22,265 bases of DNA from a virus: IMG/VR virus record IMGVR_UViG_3300008050_000363, positions 1 to 22,265 of that record, one strand, 5' to 3'. Shown piece after piece: positions 1 through 8,400 of this stretch. The position numbers and the translations under genes were made by a program. The notes beneath the pieces are model-generated. The model was not told the DNA's origin, did no database searches, and was given only the letters and a program-made list of their open reading frames with translations. Each line of letters opens with the position of its first letter. Positions within the stretch are counted from its first letter, which is position 1.

Positions 1-227
1 CAATCGCTTTCCTTTAACACTCTTTTGAATGTTGGTGGGCGACCTTTACCTTCATATAGGGCTTTTTCTTTTTTACCTAATTTTTTCTTTAAATTATAAA
101 TTAAAGATTTTTTACCAATGTACCTTTTTCCAGTTGGAGTGTGAGTTGTTTGATAGATGAAACCAAATGCACCTTCTGGGAGGTCAGCGATTTCGTTGAT
201 GAGTTTGTTTTGATAGTACCATTGCAT
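1..227 (-). CDS. GIY-YIG (SegE-like) endonuclease, C-terminus cut by window edge
   Basis: Partial gene of which only the first 75 codons lie in the window. The translation from ATG at 227 contains GFIYQTTHTPTGKRYIGKKS, which matches the two half-motifs of the GIY-YIG nuclease fold (the first G-I-Y reads as GFIY, the second Y-I-G is exact), followed by a lysine-rich stretch. The YIGKK version is typical of the SegE-like endonucleases found free-standing in T4-type phages. The reading frame is closed upstream by a TAG at 246-248, so 227 is the first usable ATG; no Shine-Dalgarno sequence precedes it. It starts 23 nt after the stop of the LamG fibre gene. Such enzymes cut DNA and often spread their own gene into related phages. 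The missing part would hold the catalytic glutamate and any DNA-binding region, so activity cannot be judged here. Confidence 0.8.
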   Translation of the reverse strand, partial: MQWYYQNKLINEIADLPEGAFGFIYQTTHTPTGKRYIGKKSLIYNLKKKLGKKEKALYEGKGRPPTFKRVLKESD

Positions 228-250
228 AGTGGTAATGTACGAAGGCTATT

Positions 251-2308
251 TTAGGTATCCCAGCGAAGTATGAAAGTAGTGTCTGTTTCGTCACTACAAC
301 GAACAGGTTGTCCTAATTTACCCACAACTAATAATTCATTATCTTCATTATATAAACCTACTGTTGTGACATAAGGTTTAAAAAGTGAACCTGTTGCGAA
401 ATTTGCTAATTCTTGTGATTGATTTGATCTGATTTTTCTTGCTGAAATATTACATGTATCATTAAATTCATGTTCATCGATAGTGCATTGATATTCGTTT
501 TCCCATATCATGTGTGAACCCTGGAATTTAAGGTTTTGGATGGTTCCCGCTCCAGTGGATCCTGAGGTTATTGTTGTGTATTTAGGGTGAGTTATAGAAA
601 CCATTCCACTTGAATAAAATATATTACCTACGTAAGGTGAACCGTTTATACTATTGTAATGGTTTAGGACCTGAGTATCTGATAATGCTTCATCAAATAT
701 ATTTATTTGGCTTAATGACCCACTTAGATAATTTGATTTGCCTCCTTTATTACCAATATAAACATTAGCTTTATTTTGTGTTTGTGATATAGAATTATCT
801 GAGCCACTTATCCCACTCCCAACACCATTTATGAAGATTTCCATATCAGAAGAAGAAACCCTACAAGTAATATGTTGCATCGACCCTGTTGTGAAAGAAG
901 AACTTATAGTTGTAATTATATTCCCATCAGATCTTCCAAAAAATACCTCTTCACCTGTTGCATATACCTCAAAAGGGTATTGGGGTTCAGAAGGTGCATC
1001 TATTGCTTGTGAAGAACCTGTTGTGGTTGTAGTATATATTTCTGCTCCTTGGATGGGTGAAGGTACTGTTGTGTTAGTTGTTGATTTTGAAAGAAGGTAA
1101 GTTGTTTCATTTGCTGAATGTGATACTTCTGCGTGTAGAGATAATGTAAAATCATCTCCTGGGTTAAAGTGGTATTTCTCATTGTTACCTATTCTTACTT
1201 CAGAGGAGTTTCCATTAAAGTCTATTTGTGAGACCCTTGGGCCATCTACTTCTTTTAAAGATAAGTTGGAAATATTTATACTATCTCCATTATTAAAAAC
1301 CCCAACTCCTATGTCTATTCCACCAGTACCATCTGATGTAAATTCATGTGTATAAGTTCCTACTGAAGTTAAAGAATTATCAAGCACAAAGGTTTGTGAA
1401 TCACTATAATTGTATAAAGTAAGATAATTTGAAGTGGAGATATAAGTTACATCAAGTGTTAATACGTATTTTACGCCTGCAGTTAATGTTAATGCTTGTA
1501 ATAAATTACCACCACCAAATCCTCCTCCTGAATTGTAGCAAAGGAATGAACCGGGGATTATTACAGCATTTCCATCTCCACTATCATTTGTAGTCCAACC
1601 AGACGAACCATTAGTAAAATCCCCATTAATTATTAATTCAGGTGATATTGCTTTTTCCGAAAAGTTTACATCAGTGTATTTTATGATATTAAAGTAATAA
1701 CTGTCATCGAACTCATCCCCTTTACCTGGTGTGGAATATGATGAAATAGTATTTACTCTTTTTTCTCCTCTTTTATCAAAAACCCCTTCAACCATGTTGT
1801 TGTAGGTATTCAAATCATATCTTTCAAAACCTTTAATAGGACCAATATTTAAAACGTTAGCCCTAATATCAGTCATATAATCATCTAAATTAGTACCACT
1901 AACTATTAAGTTTCCTTTAGAATCGTCTACTATTTTGTAAATACTACTTGATAGATAAAAAGTACCTGGGTATATTTGATAACCATATAAACCCGCTGGT
2001 ATAGATAGGATATTTGCTTGTTTATATAGTTCTCTTTTTTGCCCCAAATAATCCACATCTCCAAACCTATTAGATAAATCTCTTTTGAAATTTCTATAAT
2101 AAAGATGATCTAATTGTTTGTACTTAAGAAAATTTATAGAATCAGTAGAGGCACTACTGTAAATATCTATAGATTCAGATGTCCATTGAGTATTGAAGTG
2201 GGAAACTTGATTAGAAGCTGCTGATCCGGATGTAAACTCATATTGTTTATGGGCATTAAATGGTATTACCGCTATATCTTGGGCTGTAAGTTTTTTGTAT
2301 ACTGACAT
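251..2308 (-). CDS. Tail fibre/adhesin with CBM-like and LamG-like domains
   Basis: A 685-aa virion protein, probably a distal tail fibre or adhesin. Residues 1-220 carry no domain I recognise. Residues about 223-353 (from PELIINGDFTNGSSGW) look like a carbohydrate-binding jelly roll of the CBM4/9 type. Residues about 362-552 form a LamG/concanavalin-like domain, including FTLSLHAEVS and the closing INIFDEALSDTQVLNHYN. The last 80 residues contain a module also present at the end of the 340-aa neighbour (TTVGLYN, then G/AKL-QPV). Two carbohydrate-binding-like folds in one virion protein suggest a role in recognising host surface glycans. It is the last structural gene before the GIY-YIG gene. 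The specific ligand and its place in the tail are inferred, not shown. Confidence 0.75.
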   Translation of the reverse strand: MSVYKKLTAQDIAVIPFNAHKQYEFTSGSAASNQVSHFNTQWTSESIDIYSSASTDSINFLKYKQLDHLYYRNFKRDLSNRFGDVDYLGQKRELYKQANILSIPAGLYGYQIYPGTFYLSSSIYKIVDDSKGNLIVSGTNLDDYMTDIRANVLNIGPIKGFERYDLNTYNNMVEGVFDKRGEKRVNTISSYSTPGKGDEFDDSYYFNIIKYTDVNFSEKAISPELIINGDFTNGSSGWTTNDSGDGNAVIIPGSFLCYNSGGGFGGGNLLQALTLTAGVKYVLTLDVTYISTSNYLTLYNYSDSQTFVLDNSLTSVGTYTHEFTSDGTGGIDIGVGVFNNGDSINISNLSLKEVDGPRVSQIDFNGNSSEVRIGNNEKYHFNPGDDFTLSLHAEVSHSANETTYLLSKSTTNTTVPSPIQGAEIYTTTTTGSSQAIDAPSEPQYPFEVYATGEEVFFGRSDGNIITTISSSFTTGSMQHITCRVSSSDMEIFINGVGSGISGSDNSISQTQNKANVYIGNKGGKSNYLSGSLSQINIFDEALSDTQVLNHYNSINGSPYVGNIFYSSGMVSITHPKYTTITSGSTGAGTIQNLKFQGSHMIWENEYQCTIDEHEFNDTCNISARKIRSNQSQELANFATGSLFKPYVTTVGLYNEDNELLVVGKLGQPVRCSDETDTTFILRWDT

Positions 2309-2320
2309 TCAAGTGACATT

Positions 2321-3343
2321 TTAGTAGTCTAATTTAACTCTTATAAGTGCTTCTTTTGTAAAGTCTTTAGCTACGGGTTGGCTTAATTTTGCAACAGCTA
2401 CTAAATCCCCACTATCATTATATAAACCTACTGTTGTAATGTATGTTTTAGGGTTATCAATCATAGATGTATAGTTTAGATTTCCATAAGTGTCTACGAA
2501 TGAGGGATTAGTAGTGTAGTTAAATTCGTTGTTTCTACACCTTGTAAAATAAAATTGTGAGCTTACTTTTTCTTCACTGTCTAATATAAACGAAGCCGCC
2601 CCCTTAATATTATCATATAATTTTTGAGTTCCATCAGGTGTAACATTAGCAGTTACAGTTGGTGATATTTCAGTGAATTCTTTTATTGCTTGGGCATTTA
2701 ATACCATACAACCAGCATCTGGATAAAAGAACCCATAAGATCCACTTCCTACTATTTGTGTTAAATTAGAACCTGACATAATACCATTAGATCCTGATAC
2801 TATATTAAACTGTCTACCCATATTTGTTGTTACAGCTGAGCCTGTTTTTGTAACTGAATCATCTGTTAGATGGAGTATTCCTTTTCCTGATCCTGAGATA
2901 TGTAAATTTAATGTTCCTGGTTTGAGGTTGTGTTTAAATCTTGATCTGTTTATATTGATTACATAAATATCATCTGGTGTATAATCATTGAATTGGAAAT
3001 ATGAATTTTCATCTCCGTATATTAATTGTCTATACTGATCATAGACACATTTAGTAGCACTATTACCATATGAGCCTGCGTCGTTTGTGAAGTCTAAAGA
3101 TCCAGATCCTAATTTATGACCATATCCTATTGCGTATTGTACTTCAGTAGAGGTGGATGAAGTTGCTTCATTATATATATTGATAAAAAAGGCACCTGAG
3201 CTTGTTGGTGTTGAAAAACTAGCTTGTGCCGATGATGTATGGGCTACTTGTAAATTGTTAGTGTTGTTAGACCATGTAGAGGTTACTACTTTTTGAGTAT
3301 CATTTACTATGTCTGTTTTTGAGTATCTTATTAATCCCGCCAT
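2321..3343 (-). CDS. Virion structural protein sharing the C-terminal module of the fibre protein
   Basis: A 340-aa protein rich in Ser, Thr, Gly and Asn, as in phage fibre and tail-tip proteins; no signal peptide or membrane segment is visible. Residues 260-340 parallel residues 604-685 of the downstream 685-aa protein: an EFNYTTNPS segment, then YITTVGLYND and AVAKLSQPV, ending in a short hydrophobic strand. I recall this C-terminal pattern from structural proteins of marine T4-like phages, where it occurs in several paralogues. The start ATG has the A-rich leader ACACAAAAATAAA and no Shine-Dalgarno. It lies 12 nt downstream of the 234-aa gene and 12 nt upstream of the 685-aa gene, so the three are probably co-transcribed. 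Its exact position in the tail is unknown. Confidence 0.6.
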   Translation of the reverse strand: MAGLIRYSKTDIVNDTQKVVTSTWSNNTNNLQVAHTSSAQASFSTPTSSGAFFINIYNEATSSTSTEVQYAIGYGHKLGSGSLDFTNDAGSYGNSATKCVYDQYRQLIYGDENSYFQFNDYTPDDIYVININRSRFKHNLKPGTLNLHISGSGKGILHLTDDSVTKTGSAVTTNMGRQFNIVSGSNGIMSGSNLTQIVGSGSYGFFYPDAGCMVLNAQAIKEFTEISPTVTANVTPDGTQKLYDNIKGAASFILDSEEKVSSQFYFTRCRNNEFNYTTNPSFVDTYGNLNYTSMIDNPKTYITTVGLYNDSGDLVAVAKLSQPVAKDFTKEALIRVKLDY

Positions 3344-3355
3344 TTTATTTTTGTG

Positions 3356-4060
3356 TTATGCTAATGTTATTCCTGTTTCACCTGAGGTTGCTGTTGTTGC
3401 TATTATTTCTTTAGATATTTCTAAAGGGATAGTTGTTCTAGCTCCTGAATCTATTCCTTCAAGTGTTATAGTAGTTAATAATTTTGAGTTTGTTCCAAAT
3501 AATGCTGTGCTATTAATAGCTGTTAAGCTAATACTGCCCCCTTGTACTGTTTCTGATACTGCTGTTGAGGTGAAAGGTCTTATTTTTCTTACATTTGATT
3601 TTTTATTACTACCTTTACCTGTTCCAAAGAATGCAGTTAGTAATCTTCTATCTGATATAGTAGCTAAATATCCTCCCGATTCTTTTGAGTTTGTAATGCC
3701 ATTAAAGTTTAAGGTTGTAGGGTTTATAATAGTAGTTGCACCGATTGTAAGGGTTATTTTAGCAACATTAGCTGTTACTACTGGAAGTTTTGAAGTTCCT
3801 CTTGGTAATGTAATTAATTTATGAAGCATCATAAGATTTTCATCAGGAAGGGCTTCTATTAAAGGCATATTTTCAAGTGCCTCCCCTGAATATTGAGAAC
3901 CATTTGGGTGGTTTTCATTAAATAAAGTATAATCCATTTCATCATCTGCTAATGCAAATTGTGTTATTTTAAAAGAACCATCATTTCTAGAAAGTAATTC
4001 GCGTCCTCTTTTTGTTAAAATTGCATCTACGGTAATGCTGCTGTTGTCTAAATATCCCAT
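3356..4060 (-). CDS. Conserved phage structural protein, function unknown
   Basis: A 234-aa protein. Its N-terminal half (MGYLDNSSITVDAILTKRGR, then a segment with FKITQFALADDEMDYTLF) looks like a conserved structural protein family that I associate with T4-like phages of marine bacteria; its role is unknown to me. The second half is rich in Thr, Ile and Ser and lacks motifs; short beta strands are likely. It has no cysteine. The gene is preceded by one of three copies of the ATATTTATAA leader element, so it may begin a separately initiated transcript for the distal 234/340/685-aa genes. Virion location is inferred from its neighbours. Confidence 0.6.
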   Translation of the reverse strand: MGYLDNSSITVDAILTKRGRELLSRNDGSFKITQFALADDEMDYTLFNENHPNGSQYSGEALENMPLIEALPDENLMMLHKLITLPRGTSKLPVVTANVAKITLTIGATTIINPTTLNFNGITNSKESGGYLATISDRRLLTAFFGTGKGSNKKSNVRKIRPFTSTAVSETVQGGSISLTAINSTALFGTNSKLLTTITLEGIDSGARTTIPLEISKEIIATTATSGETGITLA

Positions 4061-4086
4061 TTTGTTTGTGTTTTGTTATAAATATG
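4061..4086 (-). promoter_or_regulatory. Candidate late promoter/leader element, copy 1
   Basis: On the sense (minus) strand this reads CATATTTATAACAAAACA, then CAAACAAA before the ATG. The 18-nt plus-strand string tgttttgttataaatatg is identical at 4069-4086 and 19701-19718. The core ATATTTATAA is 15 nt from the start codon. It may be a late promoter -10 element with a short leader. Confidence 0.5.
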
Positions 4087-4090
4087 AATC

Positions 4091-5413
4091 TTATCTCCCT
4101 CTTGGTGGAGATTTGATTGTTACTGTTTTTGTTATTAATCCTGCTTTTTCTAAGTAGTAATCTATGTTGTCTTTAATTCGTGTATCTGTTTGTTCTGGTA
4201 TAATTACGAACCCTTTTTCACCAATGCCATCATATAATTCACTTTCTTTATCTATGTTGGAGATCAAAGTATGTGACCTGTCAAGCCAAGATAATTCATA
4301 TGAATATGAACCAGAGTAAGAGCCTGTGGGAGTTAATTCCCCCTTGGTATATATATCTTTGGTAGCATAACTAACAGTGGAGGAGGCTCCAACATCCAAA
4401 TTATAAGTATTAAAACTATCATGGGATGATGAAAATGTAGGGGTAAATCTTTTATCTACTCCTGAACCTTTTAAAGCTATAGAGGAGGGGTAAATATCCA
4501 TAGTTGATGATCCTTTATTACTATGTATTGCTCTTTTATCTATTTCAAAAGTACTTATACTTCTTTCATCATTCATTCCAGGAGCAAAGTCATAAGAGCC
4601 CTCATGTAAAGTTAGATGCATTTCATAATTTTTATCTATATTAGCCCCCAAATGTTGGGTACCCGATATTATAAAATGGGATACCCCTTGCCATGTAGGT
4701 TTAGGACTATGGATAGGGTCTGTTTCCATAAAGGTTGTAGAAGATGATAGGGGGTAATATTCGTCTACATACTTGTTTCGAGTTATACTGGAAGAAATAT
4801 AACTAGGACCGTACCCTTTAGTAGTATTTGATGTTGTTTTAGAAAGGAATATAAATTCCATTAATTTTGCCGATCCTGGTTCGCTTATAAAAAATAAATT
4901 ATCCCCCGCCCCTCCATCACTTTGAGAGTAATAAGGGGTATATTTTAAAGTCCTCAACAACCATCCCTTATTCATCTTAACATGATAAGGTCCTTTCAAA
5001 GAATTTTGAACAGCAAAATCAAGTAATTTAATATTAAAGGACCCCCCTGTTGGTAAATCGGTTGTTATAAATCTGTGGAAGGGCTCGAATTCCTCTTGAG
5101 AATCATCTATGATAGTTACTTCATCAGTGTATGGGTCAATCAATAGTATTCTATTAATATCAACATATGAGTGGTTTTTTATATAAACGTATTGTTCGTC
5201 TTCCTCCTCTGCTCCAATTAAGGTATTACCTATATATAAAGCTGTGGTTTTATTTGTTATTACCGGGTTTAAGCCATAGGTGGTGTCTCCTGCTGTGTAT
5301 TCGTTGATTTTTGCTGCTGTTAGTTTAGAACCTGCATATCTTGGGTTTTTCCACCCCTCTAAATCTAAGAGAGCATCATCAAACTCTACATCAAAACTTT
5401 GTGTTAGTGCCAT
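4091..5413 (-). CDS. Probable tail/baseplate structural protein, unrecognised family
   Basis: A 440-aa protein of unknown family. It is rich in Ser, Thr, Tyr and Gly, with alternating polar and hydrophobic stretches suggesting mostly beta structure, and has no signal peptide or transmembrane segment. The N-terminus (MALTQSFDVEFDDALLDLEG) is acidic. The C-terminus has a short helical-looking segment, DNIDYYLEKAGLI, followed by a basic tail ending SPPRGR. The start lies 3 nt after the stop of the 1286-aa gene, so the two are almost certainly translated from one transcript. Its context between a giant baseplate/fibre protein and other structural genes suggests a tail-tip or fibre-attachment role. 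This is inference from position and composition only. Confidence 0.55.
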   Translation of the reverse strand: MALTQSFDVEFDDALLDLEGWKNPRYAGSKLTAAKINEYTAGDTTYGLNPVITNKTTALYIGNTLIGAEEEDEQYVYIKNHSYVDINRILLIDPYTDEVTIIDDSQEEFEPFHRFITTDLPTGGSFNIKLLDFAVQNSLKGPYHVKMNKGWLLRTLKYTPYYSQSDGGAGDNLFFISEPGSAKLMEFIFLSKTTSNTTKGYGPSYISSSITRNKYVDEYYPLSSSTTFMETDPIHSPKPTWQGVSHFIISGTQHLGANIDKNYEMHLTLHEGSYDFAPGMNDERSISTFEIDKRAIHSNKGSSTMDIYPSSIALKGSGVDKRFTPTFSSSHDSFNTYNLDVGASSTVSYATKDIYTKGELTPTGSYSGSYSYELSWLDRSHTLISNIDKESELYDGIGEKGFVIIPEQTDTRIKDNIDYYLEKAGLITKTVTIKSPPRGR

Positions 5414-5416
5414 ATT

Positions 5417-8400
5417 TTAATAATCTAATTCTTTTCCTTTATCTAAACTCCTATAATAATTAGTAGATAATTTTCCTTTTGTTGCATTTCCCAATAAAGT
5501 ATTTGAAGTATATTTTTTATATCCTTCGGGTTTTGTTGTCGTATAGGGTTGGATAGGTGCTTGTGTCGCCTCTTGTTGTTCATCTAAGATATAATCATCT
5601 ATGTCTATTGTAACATTAGTTCCGATTTCTTTTTTAGGATTATTTTTTCCCCCAGAGAATTGGAATATTGATGGGTTTTGAATAGTTCCAGTGAGGACAT
5701 AAACTTGGGCCACATGGGTATCTCCCTTAGGCCCCCCTGCGTTTTGAGTAAGGGTTAATATATTAACACCATCATTTACCGTTGATATATTTTGGTTTTG
5801 ATAGGATATTGCTGAGCTTAATTGTTCCATTGAACCTGTAGGTCCTGATGGGAGATCACCTGACGCCGCATAAAAATAAACTACAGGGTGAGAGTTTAAT
5901 GTTGTTACATTACCTGGGCCGGGGCTATTTTTATAATCTAATGAGCTTGTTATTTGATAATATACTATATCTCCATTTGTTGATTCAAATAATATAGATG
6001 GGTTATTTGTTTCTGTGGCTGGGGATGGTAGGGGATTAAATGTAGTTGAGAGTGTTGATTGTATTCTTTCATCTTTGGATAAATTATTCGTAGTAATAAC
6101 AGCCGACCCATCCAAAGTAAATTGACGTTCAGGATCTATTTGGAAATCAAGAGTCGAATACGACCCTTGAGTCATTGTTTGACCATAATCTATTACTGGT
6201 ACCTCTCTTGCAAATTTATTTCTTTCAAGATAATGAGGTTCAATTAAAAGACCCGTTTTAAGATTAGCCTTCATTGGTACCCATTGTTCAATTAATTTGA
6301 ATAATGTGTGATCTATTTGTTGTATTAATTTAATATAGTCCCAGTAGTTGTATTTACGGTCTACTTTTTTAAAGTAAACGTCTCTTATATCTTTTAAATC
6401 ACTATAGTTATCTGCTGTTTGGGTTGAAGGTAAAGGCGAACCAATATAATCATCTAACCTAAAGGCCCCCAAAGTATAAATTATATCTTCATTTATTTCA
6501 GTTGTTGGTGAAAAGAATACACCTAAGTCTTCAAAATCCTGAGGTTGTCTATCTAATGTAGAGTTTTCTGATTTTATGGTTGACGATAAAATATCGTCGT
6601 TAATGGTACCCGTGTCGATTCTTACTTTTTCACTTGTCATCGAAGCACCTACTGTGTCTGGTGATGGTAGATGATGTGTTTCTATTACTTCTTCCCAAAT
6701 ATATGTTGTGTTAGTTACACCTGCAGTAGATGATCTTGCTGTTATGTTTTCATTAGGTGTATGAGAATTAAAATTTTCTTGATCATTAGATCCTAATGGA
6801 TATCTAGCTACTAAATTTTCATATGAAGAAGAAATTGTATTTCCTGCGTACATAAAAGGTTCAAGAGCTTGTTTTTTAAGTGTTGAATCTGATAATGTTT
6901 CCCCCCAATATGTTCTAAGTTCTTGAATTGCTCCTGTATAATGATAAGCTCCCGCAAATAAATAAGTTGATCCTTGTGAAGCATTTTTACCCCAACTGGT
7001 ATTAAATGGGCTTCCTCCCCAACCTCCTCCTTTTATATGATGTATATTTTTTAAATGATTAGCTTGAAGAGCACCAAATTGTAATTCTATACCATTTCCT
7101 TTATCTTCCTGTAAGTATATATTCCAAAATTCACCATTATAAAGTGGAAAATATGGGGATACTTCTCTAGAAGCTCCGTTTTGTTTTACATTTAATCTTC
7201 CGTATAAAGTATTATCTCCTACTTCATGTACATCTATTCCTGAGGAAGATGCTTCTAAATGAAGTTGAAAACCACCTACATCTGTTATTGTATCTCCTAG
7301 ACTTAAGGCTATAACATCATAATTTGTTGTTCTTTCTGGTTTTATTCTTAATGTTATTGCTTTATTTCTATCATCATTTGCACGAGCATGTGCTGCCCAA
7401 TCAGCTCTTATTAAATATTCAGATGCGCCTGCTGAACCTGATAAGGCTAAGCTTCCTTTTTCATAACTGAATGTTTTATAAGTTGTTTTATCAGATGTAG
7501 ACCCACCATACTCTTTTACATTTAAAAGTGTTGAAGGAACCCCATAACAACTCATAAGTGCTTTTAGTCCTCTTTCTGTTCCTTTTGTTTTTAAGAGGTA
7601 AGGTGCGTTATGGTATAATCTTTTCCAAATTGCTTTGGTAATATCTCCTTTAGGAATCGAACCTGCATTAGAAGCAGTTATATATGATTGGGAAACTGGT
7701 GTATCATAAAATACACTTCCTGTTGATCCTTCTCCTAAAATATATTCAATTAAGTTTGAATTTTCAAATTGATCGAAAGTATCTAAACCTAAACTTTTTA
7801 GTTGGTAATAAACTAAATCTTTTGAGATGCCCTTTGTGTGGTGGGAATCATTTATTTCTGTTAGGTGGTGGATATGGGTCCATATTTGATCAAAATGTTG
7901 ACCCACCATATTACAAAAAGTTTTATAAAAGTCATTATCTGTATTGTCTGTTATGTGTTTAGGTGTAAGGTTTGATAAAGAATGGTCATTTTGTCTATCA
8001 AATATTGAAGCGGATAATAATTGTCCCCCATATAAAGGGAAAGTATCTCTATCATCTCCTAACCATGTTTTTGCTTCTGATGATGTTACAGAGTATAGGG
8101 TATAGGGTTTTGTGTTATTCGTTTTAGGCCAGGCATATGTCCCTGAGGTATAATATAAATATTGTTCATACCCATCAAGACCTACAATTAGTTTTGATCT
8201 TTTGGAATTTATACTTTCTTTGTTATTTAAGACAGAAACAGATTCAGATGTTGGTCCTGTTATGTTACCTATGTCTTTTATTTGGTCGTCATATAATTCT
8301 ATTAATTTTAATTTATACTCGAAATTTCTTAACCTCTCAGTAGCACTACTAAAATGTACAAAATTTTCAAAGTGGGTTGGTATTTCTTCTGAGCTTTCTG

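Noticed and set aside
1000-1182. Alternative minus-strand frame of 60 codons
   Set aside because: It is nested within the 685-aa gene and is Gln/Thr-rich out-of-frame sequence without a recognisable motif.
3309-3824. 171-codon plus-strand open frame rich in Val, Ile and Pro
   Set aside because: It is the complement of the 234-aa gene and the start of the 340-aa gene; its composition is explained by their Thr/Ser/Asn codons. No leader or family pattern supports it.
4075-4090. T4-type late promoter TATAAATA directing transcription on the plus strand
   Set aside because: The octamer matches exactly on the plus strand, but no plus-strand gene follows; I treated the minus-strand reading as the more likely functional one and left orientation open.
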